Source: Streptomyces sp. NBRC 109706
GTDB lineage: Bacteria > Actinomycetota > Actinomycetes > Streptomycetales > Streptomycetaceae
Direction of reading: 5' to 3'
Assembly: GCF_000974485.1 (NCBI RefSeq)
Contig: NZ_BBOM01000013.1
Location: 62,001 to 126,000 of the forward strand
DNA length: 64,000 nt
Shown: positions 17,702-25,167 of the stretch, piece by piece
How the letters are laid out: every line of letters begins with the position of its first letter
How positions within the stretch are numbered: the stretch's first letter is position 1
Position numbers and translations under genes: made by a program
The notes under the pieces: generated by a model
What the model was told of the DNA's origin: nothing
The model's input: only the letters and a program-made list of their open reading frames with translations
The model's database searches: none

Positions 17702-18550
17702 TCACGCTATCAACGTGTCCTCAACGAAATGTTGGAGAGTCTCCTGCCATGCATCCGGGCGCTCCAGATGCGGCAGATGCCCCGCTTTGGGGATATCCGC
17801 ATACCGCCCCCTGGGGAGCGCGCGCACCATCTCCTGCGCCTCGGCGCGCCCCAACTCGCCATCCACGCCCCGCACCACCAGCGTGGGGCAGAAGACCTCG
17901 GCCAACTCCTCCCAGAACGCGTCATGAGCGAAGCCGTCCCTGATGGCGGCCATCTGCTCCCGGCTGAACACCGGCCGCCAGCCGTCCGAGCGGCGGGCCA
18001 TGACCTCGGCGAAGAACGAACCCCTGACCGGCTGGGGCGCACCGAGCGTGGGATCCCGCTCGGCGAACCAGCTCCGCACCTCCTCTATCGACGCGAACGG
18101 CAGCGGCCAGGAGCCCAGCCAGCGCCGCCAACTCCGCTGCGCCTCGACGGCGGGCGGGGAGGCCCGCATCTCGCAGATCACCAGCGCCCGCACCAGATCC
18201 GGCCGACGGGCCGCCAACTGCCAGGCGGTGAGCGCCCCCATGCCATGCCCCACCAGCAGCGCGGGAGCCAGCCCCAACTCCTCGACCACCGCCTCGGCAT
18301 CCGCGACAAACGCCTCCCGACCGAAGGGCCCCGCCGGCGGCTTGGCGCTACGCCCATGGCCCCGCTGATCCAGCGCCACCACCCGAAAGCGGCGGGAGAG
18401 CCACCGGCCGGTGGCGGCCCAGTGGTCAGCATGCCCCATCAGCCCGTGCAACAGCAGCGCACCGGGACGCCGCCGCTCCGCCGGCCGGCCGAACTCCCGA
18501 ACCACCAGGGGCAGTTTCCCCTGCCCCGACACCTCGATCGTGCGCCCCAT
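17702..18550 (-). CDS. Alpha/beta-hydrolase fold protein with Gly in place of the nucleophile Ser
   Basis: 282 residues from ATG 18550, preceded by GGGAGGAGGGG at good spacing. The fold markers are clear: LLLHGLMGH oxyanion region, ALDQRGHGRS, acid Asp in RGVDGELG, and His in AGHLPHLERP. The nucleophile elbow reads GHGMG with Gly103 (codon GGC at 18242-18244) where Ser (AGC) is expected. It is one base away from an active elbow. It may be a binding protein or an enzyme with different chemistry. Next gene downstream is lipoprotein copy 3. Confidence 0.85.
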   Translation of the reverse strand: MGRTIEVSGQGKLPLVVREFGRPAERRRPGALLLHGLMGHADHWAATGRWLSRRFRVVALDQRGHGRSAKPPAGPFGREAFVADAEAVVEELGLAPALLVGHGMGALTAWQLAARRPDLVRALVICEMRASPPAVEAQRSWRRWLGSWPLPFASIEEVRSWFAERDPTLGAPQPVRGSFFAEVMARRSDGWRPVFSREQMAAIRDGFAHDAFWEELAEVFCPTLVVRGVDGELGRAEAQEMVRALPRGRYADIPKAGHLPHLERPDAWQETLQHFVEDTLIA

Positions 18551-18589
18551 GGCCGCCCCTCCTCCCGTTCGACCGATCACCACGACCCA

Positions 18590-18609
18590 GAATACCGAAC
18601 AGGTATTCG
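18590..18609. promoter_or_regulatory. Inverted repeat upstream of the hydrolase, LexA-box-like
   Basis: GAATACC-N5-GGTATTC at 18590-18608, 40 bp upstream of the hydrolase start. The overlapping CGAACAGGTATTCG (18596-18609) differs by one base from the actinobacterial SOS box pattern CGAAC-N4-GTTCG. It could be a LexA site or the operator of another repressor. Confidence 0.35.
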
Positions 18610-18690
18610 AACAGAAGGAGATGGCGCCGCTCTTCCCCCTAACGAGTGGCAGTCCCCCATCAGTTGACGCCGCGCCATGCCGGAAAACAA

Positions 18691-18727
18691 CGGAGCGGCC
18701 GGTCACCGTCGGTGACCGGCCGCTCCG
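18691..18727 (-). terminator. Strong hairpin terminator after dmdR1
   Basis: Perfect 17-bp stem CGGAGCGGCCGGTCACC / GGTGACCGGCCGCTCCG (18691-18707 and 18711-18727) with a 3-nt loop, 15 bp beyond the minus-strand stop of the iron regulator. It should isolate dmdR1 from the downstream hydrolase. Confidence 0.8.
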
Positions 18728-18741
18728 CGCTCCCTAGACGT

Positions 18742-19434
18742 TCACGCCTTGGCGACGAAGACATGCATCGCGACCTGCGAGTCCAGCTCCGCCGACTCGC
18801 CCCCGCTGCCGACCTGGACGCCGCCGGCCGCGGCCGAGGACACGCTCACCGAGGCGCCCGGCTGGACGCCGGCCCGCCGCAACGTCTGCATGACCTGCTG
18901 GTCCGTCTGCACCGGCTCGCCGATCCGCCGGACGATCACGGTCTTCCCGCCGTCCACATCAAGATCGGAGAGCGCCACCACGCCCTCGGCGAGGAAGGCG
19001 TCGACCTCGGTCGTCTCGCCCAGCTCCGCCAGCCCCGGGATCGGGTTCCCATAGGGCGACTCCGTCGGGTGGTTCAGCAGAGCGAGCACCCGCCGCTCCA
19101 CGTCGTCACTCATCACATGCTCCCAGCGACACGCCTCCGCGTGCACCTGCTCCCACTCCAGGCCGATCACGTCGACCAACAGGCACTCGGCGAGCCGGTG
19201 CTTGCGCATCACCCGCTGTGCCAGCCGACGCCCCTGCTCCGTCAGCTCCAGATGACGGTCGCCGGCGATGGTGAGCAGCCCGTCGCGCTCCATCCTGGCC
19301 ACCGTCTGGCTCACCGTGGGGCCGCTCTGCTCAAGCCGCTCGGCGATGCGGGCACGCATCGGGACCACCCCTTCCTCCTCCAGCTCCAGGATGGTTCGGA
19401 GGTACATCTCGGTGGTATCGATCAGTCCGGACAT
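18742..19434 (-). CDS. dmdR1: DtxR/IdeR-family iron-dependent repressor, DmdR1 type
   Basis: 230 residues from ATG 19434, preceded by GAGGGG. The N-terminal winged helix is MSGLIDTTEMYLRTILELEEEG to GPTVSQTVARMERDGLL. The dimerisation/metal domain carries the DtxR metal-site cluster CRWEHVMSD (Cys-x-x-Glu-His). The C-terminal SH3-like domain follows a Pro-rich turn. With Fe2+ it represses siderophore and iron-uptake genes by binding 19-bp iron boxes. It is divergent from a UPF0309 SIS gene as in S. coelicolor (SCO4394/SCO4393, from memory), which supports the symbol. A dre site lies in the shared intergenic region. Confidence 0.92.
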   Translation of the reverse strand: MSGLIDTTEMYLRTILELEEEGVVPMRARIAERLEQSGPTVSQTVARMERDGLLTIAGDRHLELTEQGRRLAQRVMRKHRLAECLLVDVIGLEWEQVHAEACRWEHVMSDDVERRVLALLNHPTESPYGNPIPGLAELGETTEVDAFLAEGVVALSDLDVDGGKTVIVRRIGEPVQTDQQVMQTLRRAGVQPGASVSVSSAAAGGVQVGSGGESAELDSQVAMHVFVAKA

Positions 19435-19531
19435 AAGTGCCCCTCGATATTCTCGTGCGGTGGCCCTGTTGCAATTCTGACGCACACCGCTGAAAACGGA
19501 CCCGGCTCTCAGGTAACCGAGCGCGCGCGTA

Positions 19532-19562
19532 TTGACACCGAACTGGTCTGGACCATTACGGT
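19532..19562 (+). promoter_or_regulatory. Promoter of the SIS gene with an embedded DasR-responsive element
   Basis: TTGACA at 19532-19537 and TACGGT at 19557-19562 (19-bp spacer). Between them, 19542-19557 reads ACTGGTCTGGACCATT. The DasR consensus (dre) is ACTGGTCTAGACCACT, so 14 of 16 positions agree and the core TGGTC-N2-GACCA is a perfect inverted repeat. DasR (GntR family) binding here would block RNA polymerase and is relieved by glucosamine-6-phosphate. The site is also 108 bp upstream of dmdR1. Confidence 0.75.
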
Positions 19563-19618
19563 GTGCCCTATCAGACCCGGATCGCCGCCACCGGCCAGCA
19601 GCAAGGGACGCACCGCAG

Positions 19619-20374
19619 ATGCGCGAAGACACCCTCGCCCACCAGTTCTTCGATGCCGCGATCGAACTGCTGCGCCGAGTCAGAGACCAGGAGGCGGCGC
19701 CTGTCGCCGAGGCCGCCACGTTGATCGCCGACACCGTGACCGCCGGCGGCAAGGTGTTCGCCAGTGGCGCGGGGCACTCCGCGCTGCCCGCCCAGGATCT
19801 AGTCTACCGGGCAGGGGGGATGGCACTGGTCAATCTGCTGGCCATCCCCGGCACCACCGGGGTCGACGTCTCCCCCGCGACGCTGGGCAGCGCGCTGGAA
19901 CGGGTCAGCGGGCTGGCTCCGGCCACCCTCGACAACAGCCCGGCCGCCCCCGGCGATCTGCTGATCGTGATCTCGCTCTCCGGGCGCAACACCCTGCCCA
20001 TCGAACTGGCCCAGCACGCCAGGGAACGCGGGCTGACCGTGCTCGGCGTCACCTCCGTCGGCTACGCGACCGGAACGGCGTCCCGCCATCCGTCGGGCAC
20101 CTTCCTCAAGGACCACTGCGACGTGGTCCTCGACAGCGCCATCCCGATCGGTGACGCGACGCTCAGCAGCGAGCGGATCGGCGCCCCGTTCGCCCCCGCG
20201 TCCACGGTCGTGACCTGCGCACTGCTGCAGGCCGTCTTCGCCGAGGCGGCCGGCCGACTGGCCGACCGGGGCATCGAACCGCCACTGCTGCGCTCGGCCA
20301 ACGTGGACGGCGGCGGGGCGTGGAACGAACGCGTCTTCCGCGAACACTCCGACCAGATCCTCTGGCGCCGATAG
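19619..20374 (+). CDS. SIS-domain protein, UPF0309 family
   Basis: 251 residues from ATG 19619 (AAGGGACG upstream). A single sugar-isomerase (SIS) domain: GKVFASGAGHSALPAQDLVYRAGG for the first phosphosugar-binding loop and LLIVISLSGRNTLPIELAQHARERG for the second. The Ser/Thr-rich loop SLSGRN is the usual phosphate-binding element. It probably binds or isomerises a phosphosugar. With a DasR site in its promoter, an amino-sugar phosphate such as GlcN-6P or GlcNAc-6P is a reasonable guess (inference). Confidence 0.88.
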   Translation: MREDTLAHQFFDAAIELLRRVRDQEAAPVAEAATLIADTVTAGGKVFASGAGHSALPAQDLVYRAGGMALVNLLAIPGTTGVDVSPATLGSALERVSGLAPATLDNSPAAPGDLLIVISLSGRNTLPIELAQHARERGLTVLGVTSVGYATGTASRHPSGTFLKDHCDVVLDSAIPIGDATLSSERIGAPFAPASTVVTCALLQAVFAEAAGRLADRGIEPPLLRSANVDGGGAWNERVFREHSDQILWRR

Positions 20375-21224
20375 CCCTACCCGGGCCGGGCCGAACCCCA
20401 CCCACGACGCGCGACGCCGGCGGCCGGCTGCCCCAGGGACGGGCCGCTCGTCGGCCAGGCACCGGCCGGACCCGGACTTCGGCAGGGCGCCCAGCGGGGT
20501 GTTCACGCACCAGCACGCGGTGGGCAAAACCGCCGCAACCGCCTGCGGCTGACACCGGACGGCCCGGCCGCCCCGAGGCCGCCGAGACCCTATCGGCGGG
20601 ACGCTCGTGGGTGGGCGGGCAACAGGCGGAGGCACCACGCACCACGTGCGACAGGAGCCAACGGTCCGGTGCCGACAGCCCTGCGCACGGCGTGCGACGC
20701 CGGCGGCCCGGTGAACCGGCCCGGGCCCGGACGGCGGCAGGGCGCCCGGCGGGGCGTTCACGCACCAGCACGCGGTGGGCGAAACCGCCGCAACCGCCTG
20801 CGGCTGACGCCGGACGACCCGGCGGCCCGGGGCCCGGACGGCGAGACCTCCGCCGACAGGGCACCGGCACCGGGCGAACCGGCCCGGGCCCGGAGGGCGA
20901 CGGAACCTCCACCGACCGGCGCGCGGCCCGGCGCTCGGCGCCGGGTGAACCGCCCGGGCCCGGGAGGCGACGGGGCCTCCGCCGGCGGCGCGAAGCAGCC
21001 GGCGCCGGTGGCCCCCCGCCGGCGATCCGGCCGCGGTGCCCGGGCGGAGCCGGACCGGCGGAGCCCCGCCCGCCTTGGACCGCCGGCGGCTGACGCCGGC
21101 GATCCGGCCGCAGAGCCCCGGCGGAGCCGGACCGGCGGAGCCCCGCCCACCGTGGACCGCCGGCAGGCCCTTCGGCCTGGCCGTGGCCGGGCCGCCGAGG
21201 CCCGGCCGCGTGTCGGCGGAGCCG
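20375..21224. repeat. 850-bp gene-free block built of imperfect direct repeats
   Basis: No frame shows normal coding character. A 104-bp repeat occurs at 20471-20574 and 20726-20829 (offset 255 bp), sharing for example TTCACGCACCAGCACGCGG. A 71-bp tandem repeat lies at 21017-21087 and 21094-21164 (period 77 bp). GGGCCCGG(A/G)-GGCGA-type units recur near 20831, 20886 and 20957. The block lies between the SIS gene and the convergent PAS gene. It may be degenerated by slippage or form extensive RNA structure at the 3' ends of both genes. Confidence 0.65.
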
Positions 21225-22670
21225 TCAGTGGCTGGCGCCGAGGAGGCGGGCGAGGTCGAGGGCGGTGCCGATGCGGAGGGCGACCTCCTCGCCGTAGGCG
21301 GCGTCGGCGCGGTCGAAGGGCCGGCGGCCGTCGCCACGGAGGAAGGTCAGCGCGCCCAGGACGCGGCCTCGGCTGCGGACGGGGACGCAGAGCGCGTGCT
21401 GGACGTCGGACGGCCAACGGTGGTCCTGGGCCCAGGCCGAACGGGAAACCCCGCCGGTCGCCCTGACCGGCACCCCGCAGTCCGCCGCCTGGAGGGCCGG
21501 GTGGCCGGCGCGGTAGCGGATCGGAACGCCCCGCGCCGTGGTCGGCCCGGCGAAGCTGCCCGGGCTCTCGGCGATCCGGGTGAGGCCGCCGACGTCCCGC
21601 GCCGCGTCGAGCAGGGCGTGTTCGGCGAAGCCGGCCAGGGCGTAGTGGAGATGGAGGACGGCCGCGTCCATCGGATCGGCGCAGTCGGCGGCGGCGCGGG
21701 AGGCGCGGCTGAGCTGGCTGTCGCGGAAGCGCTGCCGCGCGGCGCCCTGACCGGCGCGTTTGGTCTCCGTCACGTCCTGGAAGATCCAGGCGACGCCGAG
21801 CGGCGCGTCGTCGTCGCTCACGGTGGAGCCGAGCCGGAGGAAGCCGCTCAGCAGGCAGCGGCGCTGTTCGATGGGGCGGTCGTCGAAGGGGGCGACGCCG
21901 CTGAGGCCGTCGTCGCCGAGGGTGATCCACAGCTCGACGGGGTCCCGGGGCGGCTGCCCGGCCAGGCTGTGTTCGAGCGCGCTCTCCAGCTCCTCGAACC
22001 CGCCGGCGAGGAATTCGGCGAGCGGTTCGCCCAGCAGGCCGACGGGCGCGGCGGAGAGTCCGTCGGCGCCCCTGCCGTTGGCCGCGACCACGCGGAGGTC
22101 GGCGTCCAGCACCAGAACGCCCCAGGCGGCCTCGCCCAACAGCGCGGCGCTCAGGGCCAGATCGCGTTCCAGGTCGAGTTGGGCCAGCGCCTCGCCGAAG
22201 GCGCAGTAGACGCCGATCGGGCGGCCGGCCGTGTCGCGGATCGCGGTGGTGGCGACGCGCATCAGGCCCCGGCCGCCGTCGGCGCGGCGGAACGGGAGCT
22301 GTCGCACCTGGCGGGCGTCGGGGCGGCCGTCGGCCGGGGGCCGCGACACGGCCAGCAGCCCGGCCAGCGCCTCGGCCTCGTCGGCCTCGCGGACCAGCCA
22401 GCCGCCGAGTCCGGTGCGGCCGACGACCTGGTCGGCGGTCCAGCCCAGCAGTGCCTCGGCGCGCTGGTTCCAGTGGGTGACGCGGCCCGTGGTGTCGAGG
22501 GCGAACAGGGCCGCGTCCATGCCGTCGAGCAGCGCGGAGAGCAGCCGGTCGTCGGGGACCATCTGGTCCGTCGGTGCGGTGCCGTCGGGCACGCCCTCGG
22601 GATGGCCGGCGGCGTGCATGGTCTCGGGATGGACTGCCTCGGAGTGAGCTGCCTCGGAGTGAGTGGTCAC
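21225..22670 (-). CDS. PAS/GAF sensor protein without an output domain
   Basis: 481 residues from GTG 22670 (VTTHSEAAHSEAVHPE); the frame is open further upstream but that stretch lacks coding bias. The N-terminus is His/Glu-rich with the repeat HSEA. A PAS domain spans about residues 45-165 (LLSALLDGMDAALFALDTTGRVTHWNQRAEALLGW), a second PAS-like segment about 175-310 (WGVLVLDADLRVVAANGRG, then FQDVTE), and a C-terminal GAF-like domain about 320-480 (HALCVPVRSRGRVLGALTFLRG). There is no kinase, PP2C or DNA-binding domain, so it must act through a partner. It is soluble. Confidence 0.8.
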   Translation of the reverse strand: MTTHSEAAHSEAVHPETMHAAGHPEGVPDGTAPTDQMVPDDRLLSALLDGMDAALFALDTTGRVTHWNQRAEALLGWTADQVVGRTGLGGWLVREADEAEALAGLLAVSRPPADGRPDARQVRQLPFRRADGGRGLMRVATTAIRDTAGRPIGVYCAFGEALAQLDLERDLALSAALLGEAAWGVLVLDADLRVVAANGRGADGLSAAPVGLLGEPLAEFLAGGFEELESALEHSLAGQPPRDPVELWITLGDDGLSGVAPFDDRPIEQRRCLLSGFLRLGSTVSDDDAPLGVAWIFQDVTETKRAGQGAARQRFRDSQLSRASRAAADCADPMDAAVLHLHYALAGFAEHALLDAARDVGGLTRIAESPGSFAGPTTARGVPIRYRAGHPALQAADCGVPVRATGGVSRSAWAQDHRWPSDVQHALCVPVRSRGRVLGALTFLRGDGRRPFDRADAAYGEEVALRIGTALDLARLLGASH

Positions 22671-22824
22671 CTGCTGTACCCCCAGCACAGGAGAGTGGGC
22701 ACCGGTCGAGTGCGCGCCGATCCATTCAACTGCACGGTGACGTCGGTCACATAGGGTTTGAACCAAGGTCGTTGTCGCACCGAGACCAGGGCGGAGGTCC
22801 CGCCGGTGGCGGGGCGAAATTCCC

Positions 22825-22854
22825 TTGGCGTCGGCGGTGGGGTTCGCCTAACGT
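22825..22854 (+). promoter_or_regulatory. Predicted promoter of an orphan short transcript
   Basis: TTGGCG (22825-22830), 18-bp spacer, TAACGT (22849-22854). It predicts a start near 22861, 27 nt before a 12-codon ORF with a strong ribosome binding site. No longer gene follows on this strand before the terminator at 23071. Confidence 0.5.
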
Positions 22855-22887
22855 CTGAGGCACACGAGAAGGGAGGTGGTTCGTCAG

Positions 22888-22926
22888 ATGTATGACAACC
22901 GGACGCGTGAGGTGACTGCGGCCTAG
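22888..22926 (+). CDS. Short ORF, 12 residues (MYDNRTREVTAA), with a strong ribosome binding site
   Basis: ATG 22888 to TAG 22924-22926. AGGGAGGTGG lies 8-17 nt upstream, one of the best Shine-Dalgarno sequences in the window. A promoter-like pair lies upstream and a two-hairpin terminator 62-145 nt downstream. The next coding gene on this strand is 1.1 kb away, and pdxH runs antisense. It could be a true micropeptide, a ribosome-parking leader of a regulatory RNA, or an attenuation peptide. No run of a single amino acid suggests classical attenuation. Confidence 0.45.
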   Translation: MYDNRTREVTAA

Positions 22927-22987
22927 GTCGCTGGTTCACACGACACGTGGCGAAGCCGGCGCCGCCGGCCAATCCCAAGCAGTCACC

Positions 22988-23071
22988 CGATCCGCGAGCC
23001 GCCGGTAAGTCCGGCCGGCTCCCCGGGGCGCCGAGCGCCCCGGGGACCAAAGGCTCGCGGATCGTTTTTTT
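22988..23071 (+). terminator. Compound rho-independent terminator with T7 tail
   Basis: The outer stem CGATCCGCGAGCC (22988-23000) pairs perfectly with GGCTCGCGGATCG (23052-23064), followed at once by seven T (23065-23071). It encloses an 11-bp inner hairpin CCCCGGGGCGC / GCGCCCCGGGG (23021-23031 and 23035-23045). The orientation with the T-run shows it ends a plus-strand transcript, that is, the short-ORF unit starting near 22861. It lies 42 bp from the end of the convergent pdxH gene and could also serve that gene. Confidence 0.85.
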
Positions 23072-23112
23072 GTGCCCGGCTCCGAAGGGCCGGGGGCCGG
23101 GGCCGAGGGCCG

Positions 23113-23886
23113 TCAGGGGCAGAGCCGGGTGACGGACCAGCCGCCGTGCGCGGCGCGCTCGTAGGTGAGCCGGTCGTGCAGGCGGTTGGCGCGGCCCTGC
23201 CAGAACTCGACGGCCTCGGGGCGCACCCGGTAGCCGCCCCAGTTGGGCGGGGCCGGCACGTCCTCGCCCTCCGGATAGCGGGCGGCCAGCTCCGCGTACA
23301 TGCTGTCGAGCGCCGCCCTTGAGGCGACCGGCGCCGACTGCTCGCTGGCCCAGGCGCCGAGCTGGGAGCCGTGCGGCCGGGTGCGGAAGTAGGCCGCCGT
23401 CTCGTCCCGCCCGGTGCGGGCGACCGTGCCCCGGACGATCACCTGGCGGGCGACGGGATGCCAGGGGAAGAGCAGCGAGACATGCGGGTTGTCCTCGATC
23501 TCCCGGCCCTTGCGGGAGGCGTAGTTGCTGAAGAAGACGAAGCCCCGCTCGTCGAAGCCCTTGAGCAGGACCGTGCGCTGGCTGGGCCGGCCGGCCTGGT
23601 CCGCCGTGGCGAGGATCATGGCGTTGGGCTCGTGCAGACCGCCGCGCACCGTGTCGTCGAACCAGCGTTGGAACTGGGCGATCGGCTCGGCCGCCAACTC
23701 CTCCTCGGCGAGGCCGACTTCGCGGTAGTGCGCGCGCATCGAGGCGGGATCGGCCCGCTCGGGCGGCGGCGGGGGCTCCTGCCTCGCCGGGACCTGCCCG
23801 AGAGCGGAGGGCGAGGCGCGACGCCCGCGCTGCGCGCGCCGGGCGGGAGGACGGCGGGGTTGGTCGGCGTTCTCGGCGTGGGACAC
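23113..23886 (-). CDS. pdxH: Pyridoxamine 5'-phosphate oxidase
   Basis: 257 residues from GTG 23886; the first 48 are Pro/Arg-rich and extra, so ATG 23739 (MRAHYREVGLAEEEL) is a credible alternative giving the usual family size of about 210. FMN-site motifs seen: RTVLLKGFDERGFVFFSNYASRKGREI, then WQGRANRLHDR with the substrate-binding RxH near the C-terminus (RLHDR). It oxidises pyridoxine/pyridoxamine phosphate to PLP with O2. It is divergent from the citrate synthase gene with 146 bp between. Confidence 0.93.
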   Translation of the reverse strand: MSHAENADQPRRPPARRAQRGRRASPSALGQVPARQEPPPPPERADPASMRAHYREVGLAEEELAAEPIAQFQRWFDDTVRGGLHEPNAMILATADQAGRPSQRTVLLKGFDERGFVFFSNYASRKGREIEDNPHVSLLFPWHPVARQVIVRGTVARTGRDETAAYFRTRPHGSQLGAWASEQSAPVASRAALDSMYAELAARYPEGEDVPAPPNWGGYRVRPEAVEFWQGRANRLHDRLTYERAAHGGWSVTRLCP

Positions 23887-24032
23887 GCGCCATATCTTGC
23901 AACATCGGTCTGACAGTGGCCCACGCCCCCGAGAATCGTTCCCCGAGCCCGCGCCGGGGCGACACGCGTGGTTAAGGTGGCCGCCAGACTGACCACCAGC
24001 CCAACCGCTGGACGAGCCGCGAGGAGCCGCTG

Positions 24033-25118
24033 ATGTCCGCCGACTTCGTACCGGGTCTGGAGGGCGTCGTCGCCTTCGAGACGGAGATCGCCGAACCGGA
24101 CCGCGACGGGGGTTCGTTGCGCTACCGGGGGGTGGACATCGAGGAGCTGGTCGGCCACGTCTCCTTCGGCAAGGTGTGGGGCCTGCTGGTGGACGGCGCG
24201 TTCGATCCCGGGCTGCCGCCGGCCGAGCCGTTCCCGATCCCGGTGCACTCGGGCGATGTCCGGGTGGATGTGCAGTCGGCGCTCGCGCTGCTGGCGCCGG
24301 TGTGGGGGCTGCGTCCGCTGTTGGACATCGACGAGGAGCAGGCCAGGGAGGATCTGGCGCGGGCGGCGGTGATGGCCCTGAGCTTTGTCGCGCAGTCGGC
24401 GCGTGGTCTCGGCCTGCCGATGGTGCCGCAGCGGGAGATCGACCGGGCGGAGAGCATCACCGAGCGGTTCCTGCGCCGCTGGCGCGGCGAGCCCGACCCC
24501 CGGCATGTCGCCGCCCTTGACGCGTACTGGACGTCGGCGGCCGAGCACGGGATGAACGCCTCCACGTTCACCGCCCGGGTGATCGCGTCCACCGGGGCCG
24601 ATGTGGCGGCGGCGCTGTCCGGCGCGGTGGGCGCGATGTCGGGGCCGCTGCACGGCGGGGCGCCGTCCCGGGTGCTGGGCATGATCGAGGAGATCGAGCG
24701 GACGGGGGACGCCGAGGGCTATGTGCGGCGGGCGCTGGACGCGGGCGAGCGGCTGATGGGCTTCGGCCATCGGGTGTACCGCGCGGAGGACCCGCGGGCC
24801 CGGGTGTTGCGGCGCACCGCACGGGAGTTGGGCGCGCCCAGGTTCGAGGTGGCGGAGGCGCTGGAGCGGGCGGCGCTGGCGGAGTTGGCGGCGCGGCGGC
24901 CCGATCGGGTGCTGGCCACCAATGTGGAGTTCTGGGCGGCGATCGTGCTGGACTTCGCCGAGGTGCCGGCGCACATGTTCACCGCGATGTTCACCTGCGC
25001 CAGGACGGCCGGCTGGTCGGCGCACATCCTGGAGCAGAAGCGCACCGGGCGGCTGGTGCGCCCGTCCGCGCGCTATGTCGGTCCGCCCGCGCGCCCGGCG
25101 AGCGCCCTGGGCGCGTAG
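24033..25118 (+). CDS. Citrate synthase 2 family protein
   Basis: 361 residues. Family motifs are AEHGMNASTFTAR, GPLHGGAPSRV with the catalytic His, GFGHRVYRAEDPRA with the second His, and SAHILEQKRTGRLVRPSARYVGP at the end. In most citrate synthases the third catalytic residue is Asp in NVDF; here the sequence is NVEF (Glu299, codon at 24927). The protein is shorter than hexameric citrate synthases. It may be a citrate/methylcitrate synthase or a related Claisen enzyme. The start ATG follows GAGGAGCCGCTG. Confidence 0.85.
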   Translation: MSADFVPGLEGVVAFETEIAEPDRDGGSLRYRGVDIEELVGHVSFGKVWGLLVDGAFDPGLPPAEPFPIPVHSGDVRVDVQSALALLAPVWGLRPLLDIDEEQAREDLARAAVMALSFVAQSARGLGLPMVPQREIDRAESITERFLRRWRGEPDPRHVAALDAYWTSAAEHGMNASTFTARVIASTGADVAAALSGAVGAMSGPLHGGAPSRVLGMIEEIERTGDAEGYVRRALDAGERLMGFGHRVYRAEDPRARVLRRTARELGAPRFEVAEALERAALAELAARRPDRVLATNVEFWAAIVLDFAEVPAHMFTAMFTCARTAGWSAHILEQKRTGRLVRPSARYVGPPARPASALGA

Positions 25119-25167
25119 CCGCGCCGGGAGCAAGGCCGTTGTCAGAGGGGCGGCCTAGTCTGCGGGT

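Noticed and set aside
20320..21093. Apparent ORFs in the repeat block, both strands
   Set aside because: Low-complexity Arg/Gly/Pro translations in all frames and no domain; repeats explain them.
22947..23132. 61-codon frame starting GTG downstream of the 12-codon ORF
   Set aside because: No ribosome site, and it reads through the terminator stem and T-run.
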